DNA of 51,768 nucleotides from Phaeobacter sp. (GCF_022825805.1 NZ_JAJDWC010000139.1:1-51768); one strand, 5' to 3'; shown: positions 34,374-43,043, counted from the stretch's first letter. A program made the numbers and translations. The notes: generated from the sequence alone by a model not told the origin.

Positions 34374-35222
34374 ATGACGATAGCATACAGCGCAGGGGCA
34401 GCCGTGTTGCATATCGATCCAGTTTCCAACCAACCATGCGGGATGACACGCGCCTCGCGATGCGAGGGGGCTGGCACACCCCGTTTAACTGGTCTTGTCA
34501 GTTGCGATCGTGACGGATCGGACATGCTGCAGCGTGTTGTGACCGGTCGGATCGACATCGCAGAGCTTCAGGGTTTTGGCCCCAACAGTCCCGTCAGGAC
34601 CCTCTGCACCACAGCGGATTGCCAACAACAGACAGGCCGTGCAGCAGCGCGGCGACGACCCACCACGCTGATGCCGCGCATGGATGTGGTGTCGAACGTG
34701 CTGCGTGGGGTACCTCATCCTCAGACATCCCTGTCAGAGCTGTTCCGCCTTTACCCGCGAGAAGACATCGACCGGGCGATCGATTGCCTTGATCGTTTTG
34801 GCATGTCGGCCCATGCGAGCAAACGGGTTGATGCGCTGTCACAGGGGCAGAAGGTGCGGGTCCTGATGGCCAGTGCCTTGATGTGCAATCCCTCCGTGAT
34901 CAGGGCCCATGATCTCTTGGCGGCGTTGGATCCAATGAACGTGCAGGACGCGATGGAGACGCTGCGCCATATTCAAAGAGACGACAGGCGCGCAGTGTTC
35001 ATCAGTTTGCCAAGCGCTCAGTTGGCCCGCCGCTACTGCGATTGGATTGTCTTTCTGCGGGCCGGTCAGATTGTATTCGACGGCCCATCCGAGGTGTTCA
35101 GTGACGCTACTGTCGATGATGCCCGCGCACCTGGGCGAGATCCTGCCCCAGACACTGGGATGATCCGCTGCGATGCGCCTAGTCGTGCACGCCCGATGTG
35201 CGAATTGATCACTCTGTTCTGA
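34374..35222 (+). CDS. Degenerate PhnC-like ABC ATPase homologue
   Basis: About 282 residues. The C-terminal half aligns by eye with PhnC, the phosphonate importer ATPase (VVSNVLRGV, then YPREDIDRAIDCLDRFG, ALSQGQKVRVLMASAL, AALDPMNVQDAMETL, ARRYCDWIVFLRAGQIVFDGP). The motifs needed for ATP hydrolysis are lost: Walker A reads CEGAGTPRLTGL without Lys-Ser, the signature is LSQGQ, Walker B has AHD for DEP, and the H-loop has SLPS for SLHQ. The frame is nevertheless open throughout. I infer a pseudo-ATPase or a decaying gene. A DUF1045 phosphonate-operon gene lies next to it. No phosphonate permease or binding protein is in the window. Confidence 0.6.
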   Translation: MTIAYSAGAAVLHIDPVSNQPCGMTRASRCEGAGTPRLTGLVSCDRDGSDMLQRVVTGRIDIAELQGFGPNSPVRTLCTTADCQQQTGRAAARRRPTTLMPRMDVVSNVLRGVPHPQTSLSELFRLYPREDIDRAIDCLDRFGMSAHASKRVDALSQGQKVRVLMASALMCNPSVIRAHDLLAALDPMNVQDAMETLRHIQRDDRRAVFISLPSAQLARRYCDWIVFLRAGQIVFDGPSEVFSDATVDDARAPGRDPAPDTGMIRCDAPSRARPMCELITLF

Positions 35223-35264
35223 GCGTCTTACAGATCCGTGAACCAGCGAAGCCGCCCAGGACCA

Positions 35265-35948
35265 TCACCCGGCGAACGTTTGACGGCTGATCAAGTGAAA
35301 GCGCCCCAGCGTGTCCTCTCCGACCAGGGCGAGATCGGAAATTGTGATCGGTGTCGGTAACAGCGGAACCAGACGGGCCTGCAAAAACGTTTCAATCTCG
35401 GGTAGTTCGGACTTGGGCTGCCGCCCGCTGAGCGTGATGTGAAAGCGAAAACTGTCCCCCACATAGGGATAGCCCCAGGTCATAAGCGCCTGTTCCTGCA
35501 CCGCGGAGAGCCCACCTTGGCGTCGCCGTTCCAATTCCGCCTCCGGTGGTGGGGCGCGGAATTCGTCAAGATCGCGCACACATTGTAACGCCAACTTGTT
35601 CAGAGCAGATTGGTCGCCAACCGGACAGAGCGCCAGAAATCTGCCCATGCGCGTCAACGCCAGCCCATCCAAAGACACCGCGCGCGCAGAGCGTGCCAAG
35701 GCTGCAAACCGATCTGCCAGCGCATCGACGCTTGTACCATCTGCAAGCCGGAAAGGCGGTTTGATCGTTGCGTGCAGACCGTATTTTCGCGGCGTTCGCG
35801 TTATGGCGGAGATATCCAGGCCGGTGTCTGCCGGGTGATCAATCTGTTGCCCGTGATGGATGTCCCAACCCAACCACTGGGTGGCGAACTGGCTCCACGG
35901 CTCTGTGGCTGGCGGCAGGTAGTAGATCGCGTATCGTGAGAATGTCAC
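35265..35948 (-). CDS. DUF1045 protein of phosphonate operons (2H phosphoesterase-like)
   Basis: 227 residues. The opening RYAIYYLPPATEPWSQFATQWLGWD and the segment PRKYGLHATIKPPFRL near residue 52 mark DUF1045, which is found in phn operons of Proteobacteria. The HATIK and FHITLSG pairs (near residues 56 and 170) are the two H-x-T/S motifs of 2H phosphoesterases. A role in phosphonate degradation is suspected from gene context. The start is a GTG at 35948 because the conserved domain begins almost immediately. The adjacent eroded PhnC-like gene is convergent with it. Confidence 0.85.
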   Translation of the reverse strand: MTFSRYAIYYLPPATEPWSQFATQWLGWDIHHGQQIDHPADTGLDISAITRTPRKYGLHATIKPPFRLADGTSVDALADRFAALARSARAVSLDGLALTRMGRFLALCPVGDQSALNKLALQCVRDLDEFRAPPPEAELERRRQGGLSAVQEQALMTWGYPYVGDSFRFHITLSGRQPKSELPEIETFLQARLVPLLPTPITISDLALVGEDTLGRFHLISRQTFAG

Positions 35949-36009
35949 TCTGGTCTCCCGATCTGGGCGCTTCTGTCAGGGGTGATCATCGCAGTACGTT
36001 TGGGCCGGG

Positions 36010-36034
36010 ACGGGCGCTGTGCCGCCTCGCCCGT
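36010..36034 (-). terminator. Candidate hairpin after the glycan operon
   Basis: ACGGGCG (36010-36016) pairs with CGCCCGT (36028-36034) around an 11-base loop, 17 bases past the last stop of the minus-strand operon. There is no T run, so support is weak. The rest of 35949-36051 shows nothing. Confidence 0.3.
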
Positions 36035-36051
36035 TGGTATGCCACCGGTGT

Positions 36052-36531
36052 CTATGGCGCGCGATAAAACAGGTACCGGCCCTCTGGGATGCCTTCAGGC
36101 CCGGAGAGTTCTTCAAATCCCACCAACGGCTGTCCGGATACGATGATGCCCCCAGACAGCATGACAGAGGCAATCGCCGGGGAGAGCGCTGCGGCCTCGG
36201 CTACGTCTTTTTCTTTCACGCCGAACCCCAGATCATAATGCGCCAACGCGATGGATGGCCCGCTTGTTGCAAGCTGTTCCAACATCGCGCGCGCTTCGCC
36301 CTGCAGGAAATCGGCGTCTGGCGGCACACAGGATGGGTGGCATTGCAGCACTCTGTCAATGACGAGAACCCGGCGGTCGGCCACAGTTTCGCGCAGATGA
36401 TCATATGTGCGCCCGTTGCCAAGCCCGATGTCCAGCACATCACCGCCCAGCTCAGCAATCTGTTGGGCGGCCCAGTTGAGCCCATCACGCTGAGCAGTCA
36501 GCCGTCGCAGCATCGAATCCAATCGGCTCAT
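36052..36531 (-). CDS. Small class I SAM-dependent methyltransferase-like protein
   Basis: 159 residues. DVLDIGLGNGRTYDHLRE near residue 31 is motif I of Rossmann methyltransferases, and VLVIDRVLQCHPSCVPPDADFLQGEARAML provides motifs II and III. The later strands (IALAHYDLGFG, SGGIIVSGQPLVG) fit. It is short for a complete methyltransferase, so the target domain is minimal. It is the last gene of the seven-gene glycan operon: its ATG directly follows the deacetylase stop. Methylation of the operon's glycan product is the natural guess. Confidence 0.7.
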   Translation of the reverse strand: MSRLDSMLRRLTAQRDGLNWAAQQIAELGGDVLDIGLGNGRTYDHLRETVADRRVLVIDRVLQCHPSCVPPDADFLQGEARAMLEQLATSGPSIALAHYDLGFGVKEKDVAEAAALSPAIASVMLSGGIIVSGQPLVGFEELSGPEGIPEGRYLFYRAP

Positions 36532-37290
36532 TCACAGGGTCCTTTCATCAAATGCCCAAGCATGTCCTGGACCTGCCATCAGTCGCGCGATGAGCGCATC
36601 GGTAAAGTCCCATATTGCCTCATCATGTATGAGGTGATGGGTCAGTATTCCATAGGGTTCTTCGTTGTCAGCCTGACCATTGCGCCGGTTTCGCAGATCA
36701 GTGGCAACTTGTTGGATCAGGGCCTGCGGCGCATGCAGGGATTTCCCATTTTTCCAATCAACTGGATCCAGGTGGGTGTTGATTTGCCACAGGCCGGGGG
36801 CCACGCGCGCTGTCTTCCTTGGGGTGAATGTGGACACAGCGGAAAAGCCAATGCCTGCCAGCCACGGCACCAGTTCGCCACTCAGCCGGTTCCAAGGGGG
36901 CACGAACATCGGGCGCAGTTTTGGGCCAAACATCTGCGCAAGATGGCGCAGGCCGAATTCTATCTCTGACAGCATGTCGTCCACGGGCCGGTGCGCACCG
37001 AATTCGGCCTTCTTCTCTGATGCGGGGGCGTGGTTTTCGTGCGACCAGCCGTGCACCACCGGGATCAGCATGTCAGCCCCCTGTAAGGCCTCCACCAGGG
37101 TTTGGTCGGCGTCCTTCGGGATAATGGCCAGATGGACAGGCAGGCCGTGCCGTTCTGCCAGTGCAGACAAACGGTGCAGCTGATCTGTCGCTGAGATCGC
37201 ATCATCATCGCGCCACCACAGCGGGAGGGTCAGGCCACGCTCGTTCCAGCGAGTCAGTTCTTCGTCCAAAATCTGCCAATTGATAGTCAT
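36532..37290 (-). CDS. Polysaccharide deacetylase family protein
   Basis: 252 residues of the carbohydrate esterase 4 / NodB-like fold. The metal aspartates are in LWWRDDDAI near residue 26 and the histidine pair is in VVHGWSHENH near residue 78. RPMFVPPWNRLS corresponds to the R-x-P(Y/W) motif, and ILTHHLIHDE holds the late histidine. There is no signal peptide, so unlike most of the family it should act in the cytoplasm. It overlaps the upstream glycosyltransferase gene by 4 bases. It may remove an acetyl group from an intermediate made by the adjacent transferases. Confidence 0.8.
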   Translation of the reverse strand: MTINWQILDEELTRWNERGLTLPLWWRDDDAISATDQLHRLSALAERHGLPVHLAIIPKDADQTLVEALQGADMLIPVVHGWSHENHAPASEKKAEFGAHRPVDDMLSEIEFGLRHLAQMFGPKLRPMFVPPWNRLSGELVPWLAGIGFSAVSTFTPRKTARVAPGLWQINTHLDPVDWKNGKSLHAPQALIQQVATDLRNRRNGQADNEEPYGILTHHLIHDEAIWDFTDALIARLMAGPGHAWAFDERTL

Positions 37291-38423
37291 GCCCGCCGGT
37301 CCAAAAGATCTTCTGCAATTTCCAAGGTTCTGGCCGCGCCATCGAACTGATAGCTGCCGACATCGCGTCTGGGGGCAGCGGTGACGGTGTCCAGCAGATC
37401 ACACAGCCGCTGTGGCGTCAGATCGCGCGTTTTGAGTGTTTCGATGCCATCCAACTGCGCCAGGCTTTGGGCGCGCAGGGTTTGCTCCACCTCGTTGCCG
37501 TCATCAAACGGCACAATGACCGCAGGCACCCCGGTTTGCAGCAAATCAAGCGTCGTGTTGTATCCGCACATGCTGATAGATGCGGAGGCGTGGCACAGCA
37601 TTTGGCGGAAATCGGGGCGGGCCGGTTCAATCACCGCAGGAGACCCCATGCGCTTCAGCGATTGAATGAGCTCTGCAGACTTGGCCCCGCCCACCAAAAT
37701 CCGCCAGGTGCGATCGGGACGCAGGGTGGCGGCCTCTACCGCGCAGCGGAACAGATGGGTTCCGACATCGCCGCCGCCCGCACTCACCAAGATTTCGCCG
37801 CGACCGTCTTGTTCTGGATGTGGAACAGGGGCGCTTGGGGCGACATAACCGGTATACTGCAGTTTTGCGGACAGGGCGTCTGACACGGGCCAGGATACCT
37901 CCAGCCGGGTGGCGGTAGGGTCAGAATGGACCAAAACCGCATCATAGTAATCCACTATGGTCTGCAGGGTTTGGGCGGCTTTCGCGGGTTTGGAAGGTGG
38001 CGCCAGGATATCTCGTATCGAGGACAGAACGATCGGCCTGCGGTTCATCCCAGCGGCCGTGTCCAGCATGGCGGTAAACTCAGCGCGAAGGCTTCTGCGG
38101 CCGAAGGGGAACAGTTCGGTGATCAGCACATCTGGTTCAAAGGCTGCCAGCAATTGGCAGGCCCTGTCACGGCGTGACCGGAGATAGCTGGCATCCGCAA
38201 TGTCGCCAAGATCCGTCAGCAACTCGCTGAAGTTGGTTCCGTTGGAGCGCAGAGCTGGCAAGTGTTTGATGGTCACATCGCCACGGTCCAGATTGGGAGC
38301 GGGCATGCCCCCCGACAATACTTCGACTTCGTGGCCTTTGGATTGAAACGCGCGAGCAAGCACCAGAGCCCGAGCCAAATGACCGGTACCAAGCAAATGG
38401 GTGACGGCGATCTGGACCCTCAT
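37287..38423 (-). CDS. GT-B glycosyltransferase, MurG/GT28-like (second copy of the operon)
   Basis: 378 residues. VTHLLGTGHLARALVLARAF near residue 6 is the glycine-rich loop of MurG-like transferases. EILVSAGGGDVGTHLF near residue 190 starts the C-terminal domain, and the nucleotide-sugar region MCGYNTTLDLLQTGVPAVIVPFDDGNEVEQ follows near residue 285. It is a paralogue of the first gene of the same operon. The start at 38423 overlaps the phosphatase stop by 4 bases (ATGA), which rules out the longer frame. Substrates are unknown. Confidence 0.82.
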   Translation of the reverse strand: MRVQIAVTHLLGTGHLARALVLARAFQSKGHEVEVLSGGMPAPNLDRGDVTIKHLPALRSNGTNFSELLTDLGDIADASYLRSRRDRACQLLAAFEPDVLITELFPFGRRSLRAEFTAMLDTAAGMNRRPIVLSSIRDILAPPSKPAKAAQTLQTIVDYYDAVLVHSDPTATRLEVSWPVSDALSAKLQYTGYVAPSAPVPHPEQDGRGEILVSAGGGDVGTHLFRCAVEAATLRPDRTWRILVGGAKSAELIQSLKRMGSPAVIEPARPDFRQMLCHASASISMCGYNTTLDLLQTGVPAVIVPFDDGNEVEQTLRAQSLAQLDGIETLKTRDLTPQRLCDLLDTVTAAPRRDVGSYQFDGAARTLEIAEDLLDRRA

Positions 38424-39007
38424 GTTTGTGCCCGTTTCTGCAGGCGTACCGGCTCCGGCCACGGGGTCAGTGTATCGCCGTCCACTTCGACGACGAACAT
38501 GCGGTTCCGCTTGATCGCAAAAGGGGCAGGCTCGGCGAAATCCCAGCCATGTGCCTTGGCCAAGATCATTCGCATGATGCCAATATGGCAGACGGCGACG
38601 GTGTCTTCGCGCAATTGCCCGATCCAGGGCACCAGCCGGTCCCAGACCTCCTGTGGGCTCTCCCCCTGCGGCGGGCGGTAGTGCCAGCCCCAATCTTCGA
38701 TGTCGCGAAAACCGCTGGAGGGATCCGCGCGGAGGGTTTTGCCATGTTGGCCCTCCCAGTCGCCCCAGTTCATTTCGATCAGCGCCTCTGATGTCTGCGG
38801 ATCTCGATCCCCGATCAGCTGCGCCGTTTCATATGCGCGTTGCAGAGGGCTCGACCACAGGGCGGCATCGCTCCATGGTGCAGGCAGTTGCTTTGCTGCA
38901 AGTTCGGACCTCGCATCTGCATCCAGTGGAATATCGCTGCGACCTTGGATTTTTCCGGCACGATTCCAATCTGTATGACCATGTCGGATCAGAGCGAGTT
39001 TAATCAT
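38420..39007 (-). CDS. Histidine phosphatase family protein
   Basis: 195 residues of the phosphoglycerate mutase-like superfamily. The phosphohistidine motif is LIRHGHTDWN (H9), the second histidine is in VAVCHIGIMRMIL near residue 140, and EMNWGDWEGQHGKTL is the usual acid loop. Small members act as phosphatases on sugar phosphates, phosphoglycosides such as glucosyl-3-phosphoglycerate, or cobalamin intermediates. Enclosed by glycosyltransferase genes with 4-base overlaps on both sides, it probably dephosphorylates an intermediate of the same pathway. Confidence 0.85.
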   Translation of the reverse strand: MIKLALIRHGHTDWNRAGKIQGRSDIPLDADARSELAAKQLPAPWSDAALWSSPLQRAYETAQLIGDRDPQTSEALIEMNWGDWEGQHGKTLRADPSSGFRDIEDWGWHYRPPQGESPQEVWDRLVPWIGQLREDTVAVCHIGIMRMILAKAHGWDFAEPAPFAIKRNRMFVVEVDGDTLTPWPEPVRLQKRAQT

Positions 39008-40152
39008 GACGTTGCCTTTGTTGAGGGAGCCAAAAGCGGCGCGAGACCCTGCCGGAGCTCTTTGGCCGCGGCAGGCAGCAAATGAGCACTTTGGATCCTA
39101 TTCCTGACGGCAGTCTGTTGCGTCTGCACTGCTGCTGGAGTGGCCGCTAGTTGGGTCAATCGTTGTGCCAGCCCCTGCGCACCATCGCAGACAGCGGGCA
39201 GGGTGAAACCTGCAGGCCAGTCACAGACCACATCTGTCAGACCAGGGCGTGCCTGCGCGAGAACCGGCAATCCGTGGGCCTGAGCCTCAAGATAGACCAT
39301 GCCAAAGGCTTCGTTTACCCCGGGCCAGAAAAACAGATCTGCTGTGCCATAGGCGCGGGATACGGCCTGCGCGTCCAATTGGCCAAGAAACTGTACCCTC
39401 GCGCCAAAGGGGGCCATCAACTGTTCCACTGCAGGCCGGGCTGGCCCATCTCCGATAATGGTCAGCTGCCAGTCAAACCGCAGCTGCTGCAGTGTTTCAG
39501 CAATCAGCGTGTAGGAGGCGTGCTTGTCCCCGTCGCGCATCATTGCAACAGACAGCAACCTGAACGGTCCATCGGTCATATCGCCTTGGTCGCTTGAAAC
39601 AGCAGGCAGGGTTGCGAGGGGCAGGAAAGGGGCCAGATGCAGGAGCTTCTGCTGGCCTGCGCGATCTCGTTCCAGTGTCTCGTGATCATGCGATGTCAGA
39701 TAGTAGATCACAGATGCCGCATCTGCCGCTTCATGAGCCGCGGCGGCAAATGTCGTCCAAGGCCCATTGAGGCGCTTGTTCGCCCGTGTCGATTCGATCT
39801 GAACGTACGGGATGCCCAGTCGCCTGGCGACATGCGGGCCGATAAGATCGGGTGCCTTGTAATAGTTGTGATAGGTGAGCCAAAGCGCAGGACGCTCGGC
39901 CTCTCGCTGCGAGATCGCAGTGCAGATCCGTTCGACCTCCAGATTGGCTTTCTGCTGCAATTCAATCTGCCGGTCGCGCTCACCTTTACCTTCATAAAGA
40001 CGCAGCTCGCTCAGCAGCTGTACCCGCGCTCCGCAGTGTTCCAGCAGCAGCATCAGGTTGCGGGCCATTTGGCGGTCCCCGGACGGAACCGGATGCCGCG
40101 GTGATTTCATCGGGGCGAAAAAGGCGATGAGAGGCGCAGCGCCGTCGGTCAT
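39004..40152 (-). CDS. Glycosyltransferase family 4-like protein (382 residues)
   Basis: A GT-B transferase. LIAFFAPMKSPRHPVPSGDRQMARNLMLLLE near the start is the acceptor-domain loop. LLSVAMMRDGDKHASYTLIAETLQQL begins the nucleotide-sugar domain near residue 190, and ADLFFWPGVNEAFGMVYLEAQAHGLPVLA near residue 275 carries the E-x7-E motif of retaining GT4 enzymes. It overlaps the GT4 gene ahead and the phosphatase gene behind by 4 bases each. The donor and acceptor are unknown. Confidence 0.85.
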   Translation of the reverse strand: MTDGAAPLIAFFAPMKSPRHPVPSGDRQMARNLMLLLEHCGARVQLLSELRLYEGKGERDRQIELQQKANLEVERICTAISQREAERPALWLTYHNYYKAPDLIGPHVARRLGIPYVQIESTRANKRLNGPWTTFAAAAHEAADAASVIYYLTSHDHETLERDRAGQQKLLHLAPFLPLATLPAVSSDQGDMTDGPFRLLSVAMMRDGDKHASYTLIAETLQQLRFDWQLTIIGDGPARPAVEQLMAPFGARVQFLGQLDAQAVSRAYGTADLFFWPGVNEAFGMVYLEAQAHGLPVLAQARPGLTDVVCDWPAGFTLPAVCDGAQGLAQRLTQLAATPAAVQTQQTAVRNRIQSAHLLPAAAKELRQGLAPLLAPSTKATS

Positions 40153-41396
40153 GCGCCACGCATCATCGCGGTGAGCCGCTCAGACAGCCTGGCGATCCCG
40201 GGGTCCATCCCAAAATCTGTCGTCAACCGGTCATAGGCGGCGTTTGCCATCGACTGTGCCATCGCCGGATCCCGTGCCATCTGCAGGATGGCTTTGGCAA
40301 GGGCGGCAGGGTCGTCATCGCTCAACAGACCGTGGGTGCCGCTGTCGATGAATTCAGGAATGGCCGAAACAGCAGTCGACAGGATTGGCAGTTTCTGAGA
40401 GGCGGCTTCCATCAGGACATTTGGCAGACCGTCCCGGTCGCCGTCTTCTGCGATCCGGCTTGGCAGAACAAACAGATCAGAGGCCCGCATCGCGTCGATG
40501 ACTTCTGGTTGATCGCAGGCCCCGCGCCAGGTGATGCGATCCGCAACGCCTGCATCTTGGGCCATATCTTCCAGCAGATCCTTCAGACCACCGCCGCCGA
40601 TGTGGGTCCAGCGCCACTCCAGATCTGCTGGCAGCAGCGCGAGCGCCGCGATCAGACGGTCAAAGCCCTTTTTTTCAACCAACCGCCCAACCGACATGAG
40701 ATGCATGGGATCAGATGGCTTGCGCGGCTGTCGCTGCGGCGGTGCCGGAAACCGCGACAGATCCAGCCCGTGATAGATCAGATCCACGCGGTCCGCTCGG
40801 TCGGACAAGGATTGCAGGTGCTTGGCTCCAAACCCCGTACATGTTGCCCCAAATTGAGCTCCACAGGAGGCGCTAGCCAGCTTCTCTCGCAGCTCCCATT
40901 CGGGCGACGTCCAAATGTCTTTCGCATGTGCCGCAAAGCTCCAGGGCAGCCCTCGCATGATCGCGGCATAGCGGGTCACGGAAGAGGGTGTATGGAGGAA
41001 ATGGGCGTAGAGGCCGCGCACATCAGCGGGCATTTCCGCGGCCAGCACACAGGCCTGGCCAAACCGACGGATGCGATTGCGGGTCATGTCACGCCGCAGA
41101 TCTGCCCGCCAGATCTCATAAGCCCTGGCATATCCGGGCAGGGTTTGCGCCTTGGCTCTGGCGGCGGCGACACGCTCCGGCTCTTGATAGAGATATTCAG
41201 GCAGATAGCGAACGTTGGCCTGTAAACGATCATGCAGCGGGTGACGCTTGTGATCGGTCGGGTGACGCAATGACCAGATTTCAAACGAATGGCCTGTCTG
41301 CTCGAGCGCAACCAGCTCCTGGGCGATGAAGGTTTCCGACAGGCGCGGCCAGCCTTTGACCACAACAGCAAGCGGTAGAGAGGTCGGCTCTGTCAT
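40149..41396 (-). CDS. Glycosyltransferase family 4 protein (415 residues)
   Basis: A GT-B transferase with PRLSETFIAQELVALEQTGH near residue 16, the typical opening of exopolysaccharide and colanic-acid type GT4 enzymes. HLMSVGRLVEKKGFDRLIAALALL lies near residue 232, and LFVLPSRIAEDGDRDGLPNVLMEAASQKLPIL is the donor-binding E-x7-E region near residue 315. It overlaps the operon's first gene and the next GT4 gene by 4 bases each. Confidence 0.88.
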   Translation of the reverse strand: MTEPTSLPLAVVVKGWPRLSETFIAQELVALEQTGHSFEIWSLRHPTDHKRHPLHDRLQANVRYLPEYLYQEPERVAAARAKAQTLPGYARAYEIWRADLRRDMTRNRIRRFGQACVLAAEMPADVRGLYAHFLHTPSSVTRYAAIMRGLPWSFAAHAKDIWTSPEWELREKLASASCGAQFGATCTGFGAKHLQSLSDRADRVDLIYHGLDLSRFPAPPQRQPRKPSDPMHLMSVGRLVEKKGFDRLIAALALLPADLEWRWTHIGGGGLKDLLEDMAQDAGVADRITWRGACDQPEVIDAMRASDLFVLPSRIAEDGDRDGLPNVLMEAASQKLPILSTAVSAIPEFIDSGTHGLLSDDDPAALAKAILQMARDPAMAQSMANAAYDRLTTDFGMDPGIARLSERLTAMMRGA

Positions 41397-42604
41397 CGAT
41401 CCAACACCGGTTGGGATTTTTCGAGCAGCGCATCAACCCGGCCGGTCACATAATCCAAGCCATCCAGCAAACCGTCTGGGATCGCGGCGGAGGGTGGTCG
41501 CTGATCCGCCAACAGACGAATGGCACGCACCATGGCGTCGGGGGTCCAGCCGTCGCGGGTTTCGTCCAGCATCGCTGTCAGCCCAAGCTCTTCGGCCCGG
41601 CTTGCACGGATCCATTGTTCCAGGCGCGGGGTGGTGCGGGGGACGATCACTGCGGGTTTGTCGAACGACAGCACTTCACAGAACGTGTTGTAGCCCCCCA
41701 TGCAGACCACGCCTTGCGCACCGGCAAACAAGGTCTCGATCTCGGATTCAAACCCAACGGCAGTGACCCGCCCATTCAGCGCTGCCACGCGCGCTTCGAA
41801 TTCGGTGCGGGTGTCTCCTGACAGAAATGGCCCGTAAACCAGCATGGCACGAGGGTGCAGATCCGGGTCCCGTTCATAGGCCGTGAGCACGAGATCCACC
41901 ATCATCGCGCCATCACCGCCACCACCGGGTGTGATCAGGACATAGGGTTGCTCTGGCGGTGTGCCGAGTTCACCCAGATCGCGCCGCAGATAGCCGGTCC
42001 AGTGCATGCGCGCCTGTGCTTCAGCCGATAGGGACAAACCGGCGGTTGGATCATAGACCGATCTGACGCCATAGACCCAGATTTCATCATAGAACTGCTC
42101 GGTCGCGGCAATCGCCCCTTTGCGGTCCCATTCGGCGGCCAGCACTTCGGGCTCGTCCAGAACGTCCCGCAATCCGAGCACCAGTTTGGTGGAGCCAAGC
42201 TCTTGCAGGTCGGTCAGGGAGGGCAGCAGCTCGCCCCGGAAACCTGTGGGTTCCTTGTCGACGATCAACACATCGGGAGCATATTGCCGCGCGGTCGAGC
42301 GGATCAATTCAGCCCGCAGCGTTGTGGTTTCTTCGATCGACATGCCCATCGTGCGCGATGCGTAGGAGCCGTCTGATTTCTTGATCACGCCGGGCAGTCG
42401 CACGTGATCCACACGGCTTGGAAAGGCAAATCGCCCGGCGACCGGCGATCCCGTCAAGATCAGTGCAGAGGCGGTTGGATCAGCGGCTGTGATCGCACCC
42501 GCCAAGGCCCGCGACCTGCGCAGATGTCCCAGCCCGAACGTGTCGTGGCTGTAAAGCATGACGCGGGCTCCGCGGGTGGAATGGGCAGAAGCACTGGCGG
42601 TCAT
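41393..42604 (-). CDS. GT-B glycosyltransferase, MurG/GT28-like (first gene of glycan operon)
   Basis: 403 residues. MLYSHDTFGLGHLRRSRALAGAI near residue 16 is the glycine-rich acceptor loop. VLITPGGGGDGAMMVDLVL opens the donor domain, and VVCMGGYNTFCEVLSFDKPAVIVPRTTPRLEQWIRASR near residue 300 resembles the UDP-sugar site of MurG-type enzymes. It is similar in plan to the fifth gene of the operon. The ATG at 42604 is chosen because it begins just ahead of the fold; the ribosome site is weak. It is divergent from the MscS gene across about 440 bases. Confidence 0.82.
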   Translation of the reverse strand: MTASASAHSTRGARVMLYSHDTFGLGHLRRSRALAGAITAADPTASALILTGSPVAGRFAFPSRVDHVRLPGVIKKSDGSYASRTMGMSIEETTTLRAELIRSTARQYAPDVLIVDKEPTGFRGELLPSLTDLQELGSTKLVLGLRDVLDEPEVLAAEWDRKGAIAATEQFYDEIWVYGVRSVYDPTAGLSLSAEAQARMHWTGYLRRDLGELGTPPEQPYVLITPGGGGDGAMMVDLVLTAYERDPDLHPRAMLVYGPFLSGDTRTEFEARVAALNGRVTAVGFESEIETLFAGAQGVVCMGGYNTFCEVLSFDKPAVIVPRTTPRLEQWIRASRAEELGLTAMLDETRDGWTPDAMVRAIRLLADQRPPSAAIPDGLLDGLDYVTGRVDALLEKSQPVLDR

Positions 42605-42940
42605 GTCGGAGCCTGTGTCGTGAAGGGAAAACAGATGGCACGGGTGCTTTGCCGCCGCAGTGCCCGGTCGCAATTCACTGCGCAAGCAGCGGCGCCGCTA
42701 TGGCACTCAGCAGGCTGTGCCTTTGTCACCGCTGTGACATGGGTGCGTGTCTGCTCGGCCATCGTCCGCCTTCGCATGGTTTCGCCTCAAGTTGCGCTGC
42801 CTGACACGCAAGAAGGGCCAAGGCACAGATCATAGTCAGTGTCGAATTCCGTCGGAACTGCGCAGGCCAGATACCAAAGCGCAAACCCGTGTTCTTGGAT
42901 CTCAAACACCAAATTTCTATAGCGTGGGGTAAATTAAGTT

Positions 42941-42960
42941 GCAATCAAGCGCTTTGTTGC
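42941..42960. promoter_or_regulatory. LacI-type operator palindrome between glycan operon and MscS gene
   Basis: GCAATCAAGCGCTTTGTTGC is a 20-base dyad with the perfect core AAGCGCTT and outer arms GCAA/TTGC. The core fits the AAnCGnTT consensus of LacI-family operators. It lies 84 bases before the mscS-like ATG and 337 bases before the first glycosyltransferase. No LacI-type gene is in the window. The rest of 42605-43043 shows no convincing gene. Confidence 0.55.
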
Positions 42961-43043
42961 TCTCATTTTTGTGGTCAAGCGTAGCCCAATCGCCTCAGAG
43001 ACTTGAAATTTTCTGTGTTTTGCGGCCTTGCTAAAGGACCGAC

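Noticed and set aside
36052..42604. Reading the glycan operon as a phage-defence or toxin system
   Set aside because: All seven genes have ordinary carbohydrate-enzyme features, and no nuclease, sensor or membrane effector is present.
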